Of a stretch of DNA of 64,000 bases, positions 52,266 through 63,700 are shown piece after piece. Every line of letters starts with the position of its first letter. The first letter of the stretch is position 1. A model generated the notes under the pieces. The model searched no databases. It was not told the origin of the DNA and saw only the letters and a list, made by a program, of their open reading frames with translations. This stretch comes from G047528285 sp047528285 (GTDB taxonomy: Bacteria > Pseudomonadota > Gammaproteobacteria > Enterobacterales > Enterobacteriaceae), in assembly GCA_047528285.1 (NCBI GenBank), contig CP180022.1, positions 1 through 64,000 of the forward strand, written 5' to 3'. Both the position numbers and the translations under genes were made by a program.

Positions 52266-55200
52266 CACAGGCTCCGTAAAAGTATTCAAGCTATAGTGAT
52301 TACAGGGTTAACTCGGATCTTCTTTGCAGGTAAGCACCCACATGCCTCCCTTCAAGGGAGGTGAATTATTTGGAGTGATAGAAGGGGGAGATCGAGTAAG
52401 ATAAAAAAAGAATACAACGCAAAACCCTAAGTGAGAGGAATACAGGTCCAAATAGGTGGACAAAAAGATACAACGGTTTCTGTGACAGTCCATCAGAGGG
52501 CTGATTGCTCCTTTTGAAATTTAAACTTTTAGTTTATCAGGGAATATCAGCCCGGCACAAAACTTTTTACTTAAGACTATTTGTTTATCCTCAAGTGCAC
52601 TTATTATGCGTTTTTATCGATTCCAATAACTAAATAACTGAACGATATTGTGATTTTTATAAATTCAAATAAGTTTCAATTTATTTATGATTATCCACAC
52701 TATTAGATGAAAAAGATAAATGCTGTAAAGCAGATCTTAGTCAAAACAGACAATCTTCTTAATGTTGTTGTTATCTCAAAATTTGTTGCATAAATCAGCA
52801 CCAGTAATAAATCTTTCTCTGAATAGCAAATCATGAAGTTATTCAGATAGAGTTTATTATTTCAAACAGTCTATCCGGTTAACGCATTTTGACCATCACC
52901 TCTACCAGAGGTAGTCATAATTATGCTGACTCAGAAAATCATTTAGAAATTTTATAAATTGGAATATGCACGTTAAACAACTCATCACTGCTAGTGATAA
53001 CAATCTTGCTTTTACTAAATATCTTGATTCCTACATTAAGATCTGATGGATAAAAATGTGACGACTTATCATAAGTCCAATAAAATCAATATTGCGCACC
53101 AATTTCACCACAAAAATTAACGACTTTACTTTCTTCCTCAGGAAATCATTATAATAGTCAACTGTATCTTAAGAGCCCTCAAGTCGAGGATACTCTGATT
53201 TTTAGTATGTTTTTTTAATTTATTAAACTTAGTAAATCCCGTGCATCAGGGATATTGTTACGTGATCAAATTGGCTTAAATAATTTCATGTGGCGCGATT
53301 TCCTCTACTAGATAGCATCTATACCACACGATGTATCTATCGGGAATTTTTTCCCGCAGAAATTTTTATTCGCTTTAACCGAAAACTTGAAAGCAGGTGG
53401 TATCAATAATCTCAATGAATTATTTTTTAAGTGTTCTTGCTCACCTACTTATTAGCAAAAAGTTTGGATAACATAGAGATGCTCCAACCAAGTTAAAAAC
53501 TAACTCAATAAAGCCCTGTCAGGTTTCGAAAAAATGTAAACATATTTATCATGATCAGAACTGGCGTAACGGTCATATCTGTGTAGTAAAAAACGACCAT
53601 GTGGATGTTAAGGAAATTTTTCTTCCGTTTATATACAGAAATTCTAATTCATCTAGGCATACTATCAGAGAACTGCGTTGCTTGAGGGCTTACTTGTTAG
53701 AGAATCAATTAGTGATTTTTAATTTTTGTGCGCCATGGAGTTACCTTGTTAAAATGAAAATAGTATTTTGATCTAATGATCATTAATGATTTGTATTTAT
53801 TTAACAAAATCAACTAAATACATTATTTCCTTCAGTGTGAAACCACACTTCTATGAAATAGCAGAAATTTACTGAGTTATAATAACACTCTAGAATATTC
53901 TTACTTTCAATGTAAAAACATTCACGAAAATTAGTCAACTGATATCAGTTCAACCTGATCGCACCAGCATGCTTCTTCTGGTGCAGGCTGATTGTAATTT
54001 CGACCGATTTTTTTGCCTTTAAATAGTTAACCATATACCGCAGCTTCATTGAGCTATATTGAATGAATAGTTCATAAAAATTAATCTATTATTATCTGTT
54101 AACTTCATTAGTTCATGTTTTTGATATATTTATGCTATTTTTATGTAAAAACTTCTATTGTTTTATATATATTGTGTTAATGAGATAACTTTGTTATATC
54201 TGAGAACGCTGTAGCTTATGCTGTATATCTATTTCATATTAACAATATTATCGCAAGTCGTAATTTGTGCATTTCTTAGGAAAAACGTTCTAGATTAGCA
54301 TTCTTTTTAACTAAAAATTTCCTGTGATTGTTTATTTTCTAAAGATAACTCTTTTGCTATAAAATAATCGGTATTATTACCATATAAATATCTTTTCATT
54401 CTTCAACTTGACGTAAGTCAACATTGTTCTTTGAATAAACTTTAAACGGAAAGTTAGCTTGTATCGAATTCTGTCACAAACATAATAGTTCGGAATTCAG
54501 GAATATCTTTCTTTAAAGAACATTTTATTTTTTGCTTTTCAGTACAACTCTCTATCATGGAGCATATGATCTGCATCATATTATAAAGTGGGCCTTTTTA
54601 AGGAAATATACTCTGTCACAATCCAGACTGGATTGATATTAATAGAATGGAAAGAATCATAAATCATAGTATTTTTATTGCATAGAATAACCATTTATTC
54701 ACAACCTTATTTTTCATTCTTCGCTACCGATTTTAAATTAGATTAAATTGGAAATGTCGCTTTTTTTATGTAGGGCTTATACATATCCATGTGGAAAATA
54801 CCTTATGCAGCGCATAACACATTAATTTTTAATTTTAGATTTTTTTACTTTTTTCTTAAGACTATTATACTGCTTGTTAATATAAAAACTAGTTCATTTT
54901 AAAACTTATTTTCAATAAATTAATTTTATTAATCAATCATTATCTTACCCATAGTACTCCCTTAAAAGAGTAACGCCTCTTATCGCTGTTCTAGCTAAAG
55001 ATGAAGAGTTTTAGATTATAATTGCCATTTTTTAGCAATCATACCCGAATTTATTTAATCTACAATAATGTAATTATTTTGAGCTATTTCAGGAGAGTAT
55101 TTGGTGTCTTTCATGCAAGCTTTCTCGATAAGAAAGAAACATAGGACATCACATAGTCAATATTCTTCCATTTTCATAGGGGTATCGCCTACAATGCGTC

Positions 55201-56079
55201 AATTATGAACACGGAGAACATCTTACCTATCCACGTTGTAGTAACACGTGTGCAATGGGGTATGGATATCGATAGGATAATTTATTAACATATTGGTCAG
55301 AGAATAACCAATGTATTAAAATGGATACCCTAAATTATCATTTTTTCTACCGGATGAAAAGTAATGATAATCTTAAATAAATTGTCAGTATTTTTTAATA
55401 ATGATATATGGATAATGTAGAGCATTTTCAATGCTGTTCTAGTCAGAAAAATTCATGGCATATTGAACTAAGTTGCACAATAGTAAAAAACTCATTTTCC
55501 TTTCTTAGCAAAGCGATTTCCAATCTATTTCACGATCAACGGTGAAAAAGCAGGCCACTTAAGATCAGCATTTTAAATGCTATCGTTAAACGGCTTAAGC
55601 GCAAAGAGAATATTAGCAAGACATAGTTACATTCTACATTGCTTCCTTATACTTTAAGCTGTCGTTACCTTTACGGAATACAAGCACAGCGGATAGAACG
55701 TGAATCTTTATGAAGGTTTCTGCAAGAAATATTGATACTCAGCATGTTTAACATGCATGAAAAAATTAAATAGAGATAAGGCCTTACTTTTCATCTTCAA
55801 TACAACGCCAAGAAGAATAATAATGACAAAAAAATAGCAACATAGTAAGATCATAATTTCGTTCGCTCTCAGAAAAAAAACTGATGAAAAGTATCGCTAT
55901 CACGTCATAAAACCAAAATTTCAAAAAACGAACATCCGTGACACATAAACCCTCTATCTACCGCTGCAGTGCGAATCCGTTAAAACTGCATTATCCACTA
56001 ATATTTAAATGTTGAAAATCAGCCAGAACATCAAAGTCAACATGGGTAATAAATTTCACTGAAGCAAACGACATAAAAG
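52266..56079. other. 3.8-kb gene-free region, including the long yoaE leader
   Basis: The first 300 bp upstream of yoaE are less AT-rich and hold two inverted repeats: CCTCCC-TTCAA-GGGAGG (52345-52361) and GGGCTGAT (52498-52505) with ATCAGCCC (52546-52553). They may belong to a structured yoaE leader. Family B copy 2 lies at 53350-53720. The rest, including the former proQ and yebR positions, is decayed. Confidence 0.6.
53350..53720 (+). repeat. Decayed IS5-like transposase remnant, family B copy 2
   Basis: Partner of 34065-34440. It contains AGCAAAAAGTTTGG, ACTCAATAAAG, a frame reading IFIMIRTG (compare ILYxLRTGCQW of IS5-type transposases) and CTATCAGAGAACTGCG, TTGCTTGA. Same order and spacing of blocks as copy 1. 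No frame remains open. Terminal repeats not identified. Confidence 0.55.
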
Positions 56080-56155
56080 AACTGAAAGAGGGTATATATG
56101 CAGGTTTCTTCCGGAATAAGCTTTGATAGTAGGATAAAAACACCTACAGTTCTGA
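56080..56155 (+). pseudogene. proQ: proQ 3'-end remnant
   Basis: Directly upstream of prc, as in E. coli. AAAGAGGGT..GTTTCTTCCGGA (about 56085-56114) corresponds to the KDGVRVQLxSG codons, and ACACCTACAGTTCTGA (56140-56155) matches the final EHLQF-stop of ProQ. Stops (TGATAG) and shifts interrupt it. ProQ is an RNA chaperone. The remnant is open in frame with prc, which is why an over-long prc frame seems to start at 56098. Confidence 0.6.
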
Positions 56156-56178
56156 TATTGAGAAGCAAGAAGAGTTTT

Positions 56179-58224
56179 ATGCACAGAACACTTTTCAGAC
56201 TCATTATAATAGCGCTGTTTCTATTTCTAACGGGTGAAGTAATAGCAAAAAATGATATTACCCGAGCCGATCAGATCCCAACGTTGAAAGAAGAAGCTCA
56301 TCAACAAACAGTAAGCCAGAGGATAAATGCATATTTCACACTTGCGCATTATCGCAAGTTCAATTTAAATGAAGATTTTGTCATAAAAATATTCAATCGT
56401 TACATAAACATGCTCGACTATAGTCACAATGTGTTGCTAGCTTCGGATATTGTGCCGTTCGTCGCGAAGAAATCACAGCTAACAAATGGATTCAAGAGAG
56501 GAAATTTGGATTTGTTTTACGCAATCTATAACCTGGCGGGAAAGCGTCGCTTTGAGCGTTATCAGTATGCTCTAACGCAGTTAGCTAATCCAATGGATTT
56601 CGAAGGAAATGATTTCATCGAAATTAATCGCAGTAAAGCCCCCTGGCCAAAAACTGTTACCGATCTAAACTCGATATGGGATACCCAGGTAAAGTATGAC
56701 GAACTAAATCTTAAATTATCTGGCAAAAAGAATAGAGAAATTCGCGATATTTTAACCAAACGCTATCAACGTGCCATCCAGTACCAGGCGCAAAACAATA
56801 GCGAAGACGTTTTTCAGCTTATCATGAACGCCTTCGCCCATGAGATCGATCCGCATACCAATTACCTCCCCCCACGTAACACCGAGCAGTTTAATACAGA
56901 ATTGAGTCTCTCTCTAGAAGGTATCGGCGTAATTCTGCAAATGAATGATAATTACACAGTAATAAATTCTCTGGTGCCGGACGGTCCAGCGGCAAAAACA
57001 AAAGCCATCAGTGTGAATGATAGAGTGATTAGTGTGGGCCAATCTGATAAACCGATGACGAATGTAATCGGCTGGAGGCTTGTTGACGTAGTATCTCTGA
57101 TAAAAGGGCCGCAGGGCAGCAAAGTGCGGCTGGAAATATTACCCGCTGGAAAAGGCGTAAAACCCCGTATCGTTACCGTTATGCGCGAACGTATCCGTCT
57201 TAAAGACCGCGCGGTAAAAATTTCCGTGAAAACCATCGGCAAAGAAAAAATAGGGGTTTTAAATATCTCTCGTTTCTATATTGGTCTGACCGACGATGTC
57301 AAGGTCCAGCTTCAAAAATTAAAACAACAGAACCTGCAGAGTATTATTGTTGATTTACGCGCCAACGGAGGTGGTTCTTTGCCAGAAGCAGTGTCACTGG
57401 CAGGATTATTTATTTCTAGTGGACCAATTGTGCAGGTGATGGATAATAATGGAAAAATTACAGAAGAGGATAATACCGATGGTATAGCTTTCTATAAAGG
57501 CTCACTAGTGGTGTTGGTAGATCGATTCAGCGCCTCCGCATCCGAGATTTTCGCTGCGGCAATGCAGGATTATGGTCGGGCACTGGTAGTCGGTGAGCCA
57601 ACCTTTGGTAAAGGCACTGTGCAACAATATTGCTCACTAAATCGTATCTACGATCAAATTTTGCATCCAAAATGGCCCGTACTGGGGTCTATCCAGTACA
57701 CAATTAAAAAATTTTACAGAGTAAATGGTGGTAGCACGCAGTGTCAAGGTGTAGTGCCAGATATCATCTGGCCTACCGGCATCAACTCCGTCGAAACCGG
57801 TGAGAAATTTGAAGATAACGCACTGCCGTGGGATACCACCAAACCAGCCACTTATACAAAAATCAATAATTTGAAGCCATTTATCGCTTCATTGCTGAAA
57901 GCACATCAATCGCGTATTGCCAATAATTCTGAATTCCACCATATCCAAAAGGATGTCGATTTTTTTCAGGCAACACAATATAAGCACAAATGGGTATCTC
58001 TTAATCTAACTCAGCGAGAACAGGAGAATCTCGAAGAAAAAAAAATTCGCTTGCAACGCCTTAATAATCGGTTGATACATCAGAAAAAAAAATTGCTGAA
58101 AAATCTAGAATCCATTTCAAATAATTATAAAGAGCCGGACATCTATCTATATGAAGCGGTACAGATTGCTCTAGATTTTACCCATATAGAGGTTAAGAAA
58201 AATCTACACCGATCTTCAATATAG
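56179..58224 (+). CDS. prc: Tail-specific periplasmic protease Prc (Tsp)
   Basis: Periplasmic C-terminal processing protease; in E. coli it matures FtsI and, with NlpI, degrades MepS, controlling peptidoglycan growth. 681 residues (E. coli 682) from the ATG at 56179, giving signal peptide MHRTLFRLIIIALFLFLTG then DITRADQIP. The N-terminal domain has SHNVLLASD and EIDPHTNYL. The PDZ domain runs about 238-322 (LEGIGVILQM..VNDRVISVGQ). The catalytic Ser453 (DRFSASASEIFAAAM) and Lys478 (PTFGKGTVQQY) form the Ser-Lys dyad. AGAAGAG precedes the ATG. It follows a proQ remnant and precedes htpX, as in E. coli. Confidence 0.97.
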   Translation: MHRTLFRLIIIALFLFLTGEVIAKNDITRADQIPTLKEEAHQQTVSQRINAYFTLAHYRKFNLNEDFVIKIFNRYINMLDYSHNVLLASDIVPFVAKKSQLTNGFKRGNLDLFYAIYNLAGKRRFERYQYALTQLANPMDFEGNDFIEINRSKAPWPKTVTDLNSIWDTQVKYDELNLKLSGKKNREIRDILTKRYQRAIQYQAQNNSEDVFQLIMNAFAHEIDPHTNYLPPRNTEQFNTELSLSLEGIGVILQMNDNYTVINSLVPDGPAAKTKAISVNDRVISVGQSDKPMTNVIGWRLVDVVSLIKGPQGSKVRLEILPAGKGVKPRIVTVMRERIRLKDRAVKISVKTIGKEKIGVLNISRFYIGLTDDVKVQLQKLKQQNLQSIIVDLRANGGGSLPEAVSLAGLFISSGPIVQVMDNNGKITEEDNTDGIAFYKGSLVVLVDRFSASASEIFAAAMQDYGRALVVGEPTFGKGTVQQYCSLNRIYDQILHPKWPVLGSIQYTIKKFYRVNGGSTQCQGVVPDIIWPTGINSVETGEKFEDNALPWDTTKPATYTKINNLKPFIASLLKAHQSRIANNSEFHHIQKDVDFFQATQYKHKWVSLNLTQREQENLEEKKIRLQRLNNRLIHQKKKLLKNLESISNNYKEPDIYLYEAVQIALDFTHIEVKKNLHRSSI

Positions 58225-59860
58225 GAATCTCAAATCCATCACATTAGTTGTAATTTTTACTCCTAAACATGGAGATAAAATCTCCTTTCATAAGCGGAGA
58301 TATGATTAATACGCGATCCAAATCATGCTATCTCCAACGCTTTTCTGTTTTTTAGTATTCTTTGGTTTATTAAATTAAAAAAAACCTATACTTTTTTGAG
58401 GTAGCTTTCGGTGATTAATCGAAATAAATGATTTTTATGTGGCACAATTCTGCACTGACTAGCCATAAACAGAACACCTATATTTTTCTCCATACTGCCA
58501 ACTTTTCATTTAGGTTCACAAAAAAAAATTGAAGTTTATGTTATCAATGATTTAATTTATTCTTTCAGCTTGTGTTGTGTTTTTTATTCTAATCTTTACT
58601 AACCTCTGAGTACTTAATGGTCTGAACAATACATTGGCCCTCTTATCAGATTAAAAATCGAGTTAACAAAGTTTTCTCTGGTTCTTAAAGAAAGGATAGA
58701 GATGATGTTTATTGCATAATCGAAAAAGTTTTGAGATAGTGTATCTCCGTATACTGAAATGGTCATGCTACGGAATTCAAGATCATTGTCTCTGCCCATA
58801 CAACAAAAATGGTTGACATTTATTTTAGCGCATCATCTGATGATGCGCTGCTTAACGGCTTTATTGTCAACTATTTACTAAGTAGGTGTATGATTTTAAT
58901 TTTAATTATTACCATGAAAACCCCCATGATAAAGAGAAAGTGGTAATTTTATTTAATTACTATTAGAATGTTTTTTTAATTAAAAAACACAATACTGCAT
59001 ACACAAAAGTACATTATCTTATCATTTTGATAAGCATTGAAATATTGTTCAATATATTTTTAATTCTGATAAATCAACATTTTTGTGATATAAGGTTTTA
59101 GGTTAAAATTAATTTGTTTAATACAGTGAAAACACGTGGATGATTAAGAATGAAGCTATTTTATTTTTTATAAAGTTGTAATTCTTAATTTATTTAATTA
59201 AAAGCATCACATGGCAATTAATTAATTAATTAATTAATTAATTAGATGATATTATCATGACTTAAATTTTAATTTTTTGTATGTTTTATATTTTATAAAA
59301 AAATCATAATAAATATTTATGATCTATTTCTTTGTTGCAGAAAAATTGATAGAGTTTGATAAAATAAACATTCAATATCAGACTCTTAATTAGAGAAAAT
59401 AACACATAATTATTGTCGATATAGCAATAAATTGTTTTAGATGTAGAAATAATTAACAGATACTTAACATTGATTTAGAATATAAATATAATTGATTTAA
59501 AATTAGATAACAGCATCAAATATCTTACTCTTAGAACTATTTGCTTTAAAAATCAAAATCGATACGTGAAATGGCTTTTGAATGGTGTATGATCACCCAT
59601 CACCATCAATAAATTCAAGTGAAGTTTAATACTATGGATATAATATCGATTATTACATATGTCTTAACTCTCGAGGAAGATACATACAAGGGCGCCGTAG
59701 TTATCAGTTGCTTACTTTAATCGCAAAAGTGGTATATAAGTCTAATAAAATGTACAGTTATATTTTTTACCTTATCACTGTTTACACGCTTAAAATTACT
59801 AGTTAAAACTTATATAAGATTACACAATAAACGTAATTATTTCTGAGGAAATTGATATTT
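58225..59860. other. 1.6-kb gap between prc and htpX
   Basis: About 190 bp in E. coli, expanded here with very AT-rich DNA. It contains a tetranucleotide run (59216-59244) and no credible gene. A GAGGAA ribosome-binding site for htpX is at the right end (59845-59850). Confidence 0.6.
59216..59244. repeat. AATT tetranucleotide microsatellite
   Basis: AATT repeated seven times plus one base, uninterrupted over 29 bp, in the prc-htpX gap. It is probably produced by replication slippage in AT-rich DNA. Confidence 0.85.
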
Positions 59861-60751
59861 ATGATACGTATTGCTCTTTTCCTACTAACTAACCTGGCAG
59901 TAATGATAGTGTTCGGGGGTATACTGAGCCTCACCGGGATGCACTTTTCAAATACTGTAAGATTAATAGTTATGGCCGGTCTATTTGGTTTCGGTGGAGC
60001 TTTCATTTCACTGTTAATGTCAAAATCCATGGCCTTGCATTCGGTCGGCGGCGAAGTGATCAAACAGCCGCACAATGACATTGAGCGATGGTTGCTAAAT
60101 ACCGTGCACCAGCAGGCCATACTGGCACATATCGCCTGCCCGCAGGTAGCTGTTTACCAGGCTGTCGATATTAATGCTTTCGCCGCCGGCGCTCGACGTA
60201 ATGCATCAGTGATAGCTGTAAGCACTGGTTTATTAAAGAACATGAATCGCGCTGAAGCTGAAGCAGTTATTGCGCATGAAATCAGCCATATCGCCAACGG
60301 CGATATGGTTACCATGACACTAATCCAGGGAGTGGTTAACACATTCGTTATTTTTATATCGCGCATGCTGGCGCAGCTGGCAACGGGGTTTATTTCGTCG
60401 TCTGACAATGATGAAAAGAACGAAAACGTTAATGGCAACTCCATGGTATATTTCACCGTTTCTATGGTACTAGAGCTAGTCTTTGGCGTATTAGCAAGTA
60501 TGATCACTCTGTGGTTCTCGCGTCATCGGGAATTTTACGCCGACGCTGGTTCAGCGAGACTAGTGGGGCGAGAAAAAATGATCGCAGCACTACAGCGTTT
60601 GAAAAATAGTGAGGAACCAGAGGAAGCTAGCAGTATGATGGCCTTCTGCATCAACGGTCGCAATAAAATAACTTTCAGCGAATTATTCATGTCACATCCA
60701 CTTTTAGATAAACGAATTGAAGCACTGCGTTTGGGCGCCTATCTGAAATAA
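59861..60751 (+). CDS. htpX: Inner-membrane zinc metalloprotease HtpX
   Basis: Membrane-bound M48-family protease that, with FtsH, removes misfolded membrane proteins; under Cpx control in E. coli. 296 residues (E. coli 293). I use the ATG at 59861 (MIRIALFLLTNLAVM), 10 bp after GAGGAA. Two N-terminal membrane segments (about 4-24 and 35-54), the zinc motif HEISH at 139-143, two further membrane segments (about 155-180 and 195-215) and the glutamate ligand region SRHREFYADAGSA follow; E. coli has EFHADAGSA, so one nonligand His is Tyr. The C-terminus SHPLLDKRIEALRLGAYLK is complete. Confidence 0.96.
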   Translation: MIRIALFLLTNLAVMIVFGGILSLTGMHFSNTVRLIVMAGLFGFGGAFISLLMSKSMALHSVGGEVIKQPHNDIERWLLNTVHQQAILAHIACPQVAVYQAVDINAFAAGARRNASVIAVSTGLLKNMNRAEAEAVIAHEISHIANGDMVTMTLIQGVVNTFVIFISRMLAQLATGFISSSDNDEKNENVNGNSMVYFTVSMVLELVFGVLASMITLWFSRHREFYADAGSARLVGREKMIAALQRLKNSEEPEEASSMMAFCINGRNKITFSELFMSHPLLDKRIEALRLGAYLK

Positions 60752-63700
60752 TATGCACCATTAAAAAAACCATTCTCTATTTTTTCATCCAAAATGAGTA
60801 AGTTTGCATCTAAAAGATCGCCTGTATATGGTTGTTTCTATATGAAACCGCCATATACAAAATAATTATCCAGACTCTTTTCTTAATCAAAAGTCCAAGC
60901 AATAAGAATGAAGATCCGAATAAAAAACGCTAACGTGTACTAAAATAACCCATAAAATCATTTATACGCCAGCCTTTTACACCTTTGGTAAAAGGCACGC
61001 GGGCTTAACATGTCGCGTCTTTGGTAAAAATAAATAGAAAATTCCGGAAAAAGAAAGAATCTATCGCTAAACATAGAGTTTGAAGTAATATCCATCTGAT
61101 AAAGAACATCGGGCTACATGAAATAATTTATGCTAATTACGTGCTTATCAGTACTACCAATGCTTAAAATTGCTTATATTTAATAACCCAGATTACAGAA
61201 AATCGCGGCGAAATTATTCATGATAATCACTTTGACTAAAATATTTTATGATACTCTTACTACTAAGAAAGAAAATAAACCCGCTAATCCTGTTTCTTCA
61301 CTGGTTCACAATATTTTCAAAATAGATACTATTGAAGAATAATCATGCCTTAAAAATCAGAGTTTAAATGACAATTATTATACCTTAAAATAGAAAGTGG
61401 ATTATCTTCCAGAAATTAATATCTGAAATAAACCTCACATTCCTATTAAAAAACATTGCTGGTGCTTATCTAATTTTTCATGACTATAATGCGCTTGTAA
61501 ATGAGGCAATGGCAAGAGTCCACAAGCGTTTAACCGGAGAACTCTGTTAAAGAATACTAAAAAAATTCGTATCACCGATACAATATCATTGTCAAAAACA
61601 AATTGTTTTGATGTGATCTCTAGTTTTTGCAATCATTATTTGTTATGACAAATACGAACAATCTTCTACTGCATAGTACAAAGAAAACCATTAAAAAACA
61701 AAATCTATGATTTTTTAGCATTCTAACATTAAGAAATAATAGGCTAATGGAATTATTTAACTGGTTTTAAAGCTGATACACCGTCATGCGCCATCTAAAC
61801 CTTACAACTCTCTATTTTCAATAGTTCTTTTAATAACAACATTAATTCACAATGATCATCAATCATAATAATCTTATTTGCCTTCTGATATAAAATACAT
61901 TATAAACTCCATAAAACCATAAACTACCTTATTTCGTACCATTGGTTGTATTTTTCTAACGGATTTTGTGAAGTAATTTCCGTCATATAATGGGAAAGCA
62001 TCATAGGGATGAATAGAACGTAAATAATCCTCAATTGTCTCCTTTTTCTTATCGCCACTATGGATGATGAGTCCTGCTCGATAGTTAAATCTGCCACAAA
62101 GAACACATTTGAAAGCTAGCAATAGAATATTTTGACGCACCAGATATCAGATATGGAAATAATTTTAGCCATACTCGATAGCCTTAAAATAACGTGGAAT
62201 CAATGGGAAATACAGAATCTTAAATCTTATCAAGATTGAATAATTACAGCCGCTTTTGATCGCTAAAACATGCAATAAAGCTGCTGATATAGCATAAACT
62301 AGACATAAGCTTTGAATAATTTTTCTGTTAGACTAAAATAGTCAGGCGGCAAAATAAAATGTATAACGTGTTAATTTCTTTAACCAAAGAGAATTTTCAT
62401 TTGCTATTTTATGGCACAATAAGCACCAAATTAAGATAAAACATCAGAAAAAGATATAGTGGTGCTTCACGATGAACAGCAATCTAATTACTCTCTCTAA
62501 GAGAGAGCACAGAAAAAGAGTGTTATCTTGAATAATCATTTAAAACAACATCATTTTCATGTATTAATGATTCAAAATCACAAATGCAGATAATTTTTTT
62601 TGCAAGAAGTTAACAGAAATAAATAGATAATTTTTCTATTTCTATATATAAAAATCTAGGTTTTCTTGAATATATCAGTCTTGATATCTACTGATTAATA
62701 AGCATAAATAATGGTAAAATTGTTATCTAGATTATATCTTTCTTGATATTTTATAATAAAAATTTTTGATGTTTACCAAAAAAAATACAGAAGTATAATT
62801 TATTTTTCATTGAATTTCATAGGGTTATTATAATTTAATTTAAAACATAATAAAAATTAGATCTTGTTAAATAAATCAGAATCGTTGATAAATTATTTAA
62901 CAAATTCATATTTTTAATATAATTGTTTACAAATTTTTTAAAATATTTATTTTATTCTGGATATTACATCTTTAGGAATCAAATATTTCTATATTAGTAT
63001 TTTAGATCTATAATGAATATAAAACTTTATTATTTCATTTTAAACTTTAGATCTAAACTTGATTAGAAATATATAAAGTACAATATATTTATTTCCACTA
63101 CCTTAAAAACCTTTTGAGTGATATCAAACAATTTTCATGTATACATCACATATGATTTTCATTAATTTAACGATTAGAATTAATAAGAACTTTTAAAATT
63201 TCATTTCTAATTTTTACTCATGCTTATTAACTAAACATATTACGGTTTTAAAAAAATAATGTTTTCACATTAGTTTCTGTAAATTTCATCAGGATTTGAA
63301 TATAATTAATACTCTATATAAATAATTTGTTTATTACATTACTAGAAGTGTTTTTAAAACATTTCATCTTTATTGTTGTTTTGAATATCTACAACTAACT
63401 ACAACAAACTTATATTTTTTCATAAAACAGGTTATATATACATTAATTATTTTTAATAAATACAAATAAAATTTTGTCAACTTGTATAAACATTAGATGC
63501 ACACATTGCGTAATATATATATGTTATAAAATATTTTTAAATAAATTAGAGAAGCAAAATTTATGAAAACAATTCATATTTTTAACATTTACAGAAAACC
63601 ACTAAGTTCTAAATTAAATAATTTTTATGTAATATTTAATATGAGAATGAAATAATTAATATAATAAGTGACATAATGCTTATTAATATATAAAAAGATA

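Noticed and set aside
52266..52560. yybP-ykoY manganese riboswitch before yoaE
   Set aside because: Family context is suggestive, but the conserved GGGGAG-type core and junction could not be found, so only a generic leader is reported.
15626..52700. Perfect DnaA-box-like TTATCCACA near 15626, 19594, 37721 and 52691
   Set aside because: Single, widely scattered sites in AT-rich DNA with no cluster and no origin-flanking genes; compatible with chance.
56098..56178. N-terminal 27-residue extension of Prc
   Set aside because: It encodes proQ 3' remnant sequence; the ATG at 56179 is followed by a proper signal peptide and fits the E. coli length.
61874..62140. 88-codon minus-strand open frame
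   Set aside because: No ribosome-binding site, no recognisable family and AT-driven composition at the ends; at best a remnant.
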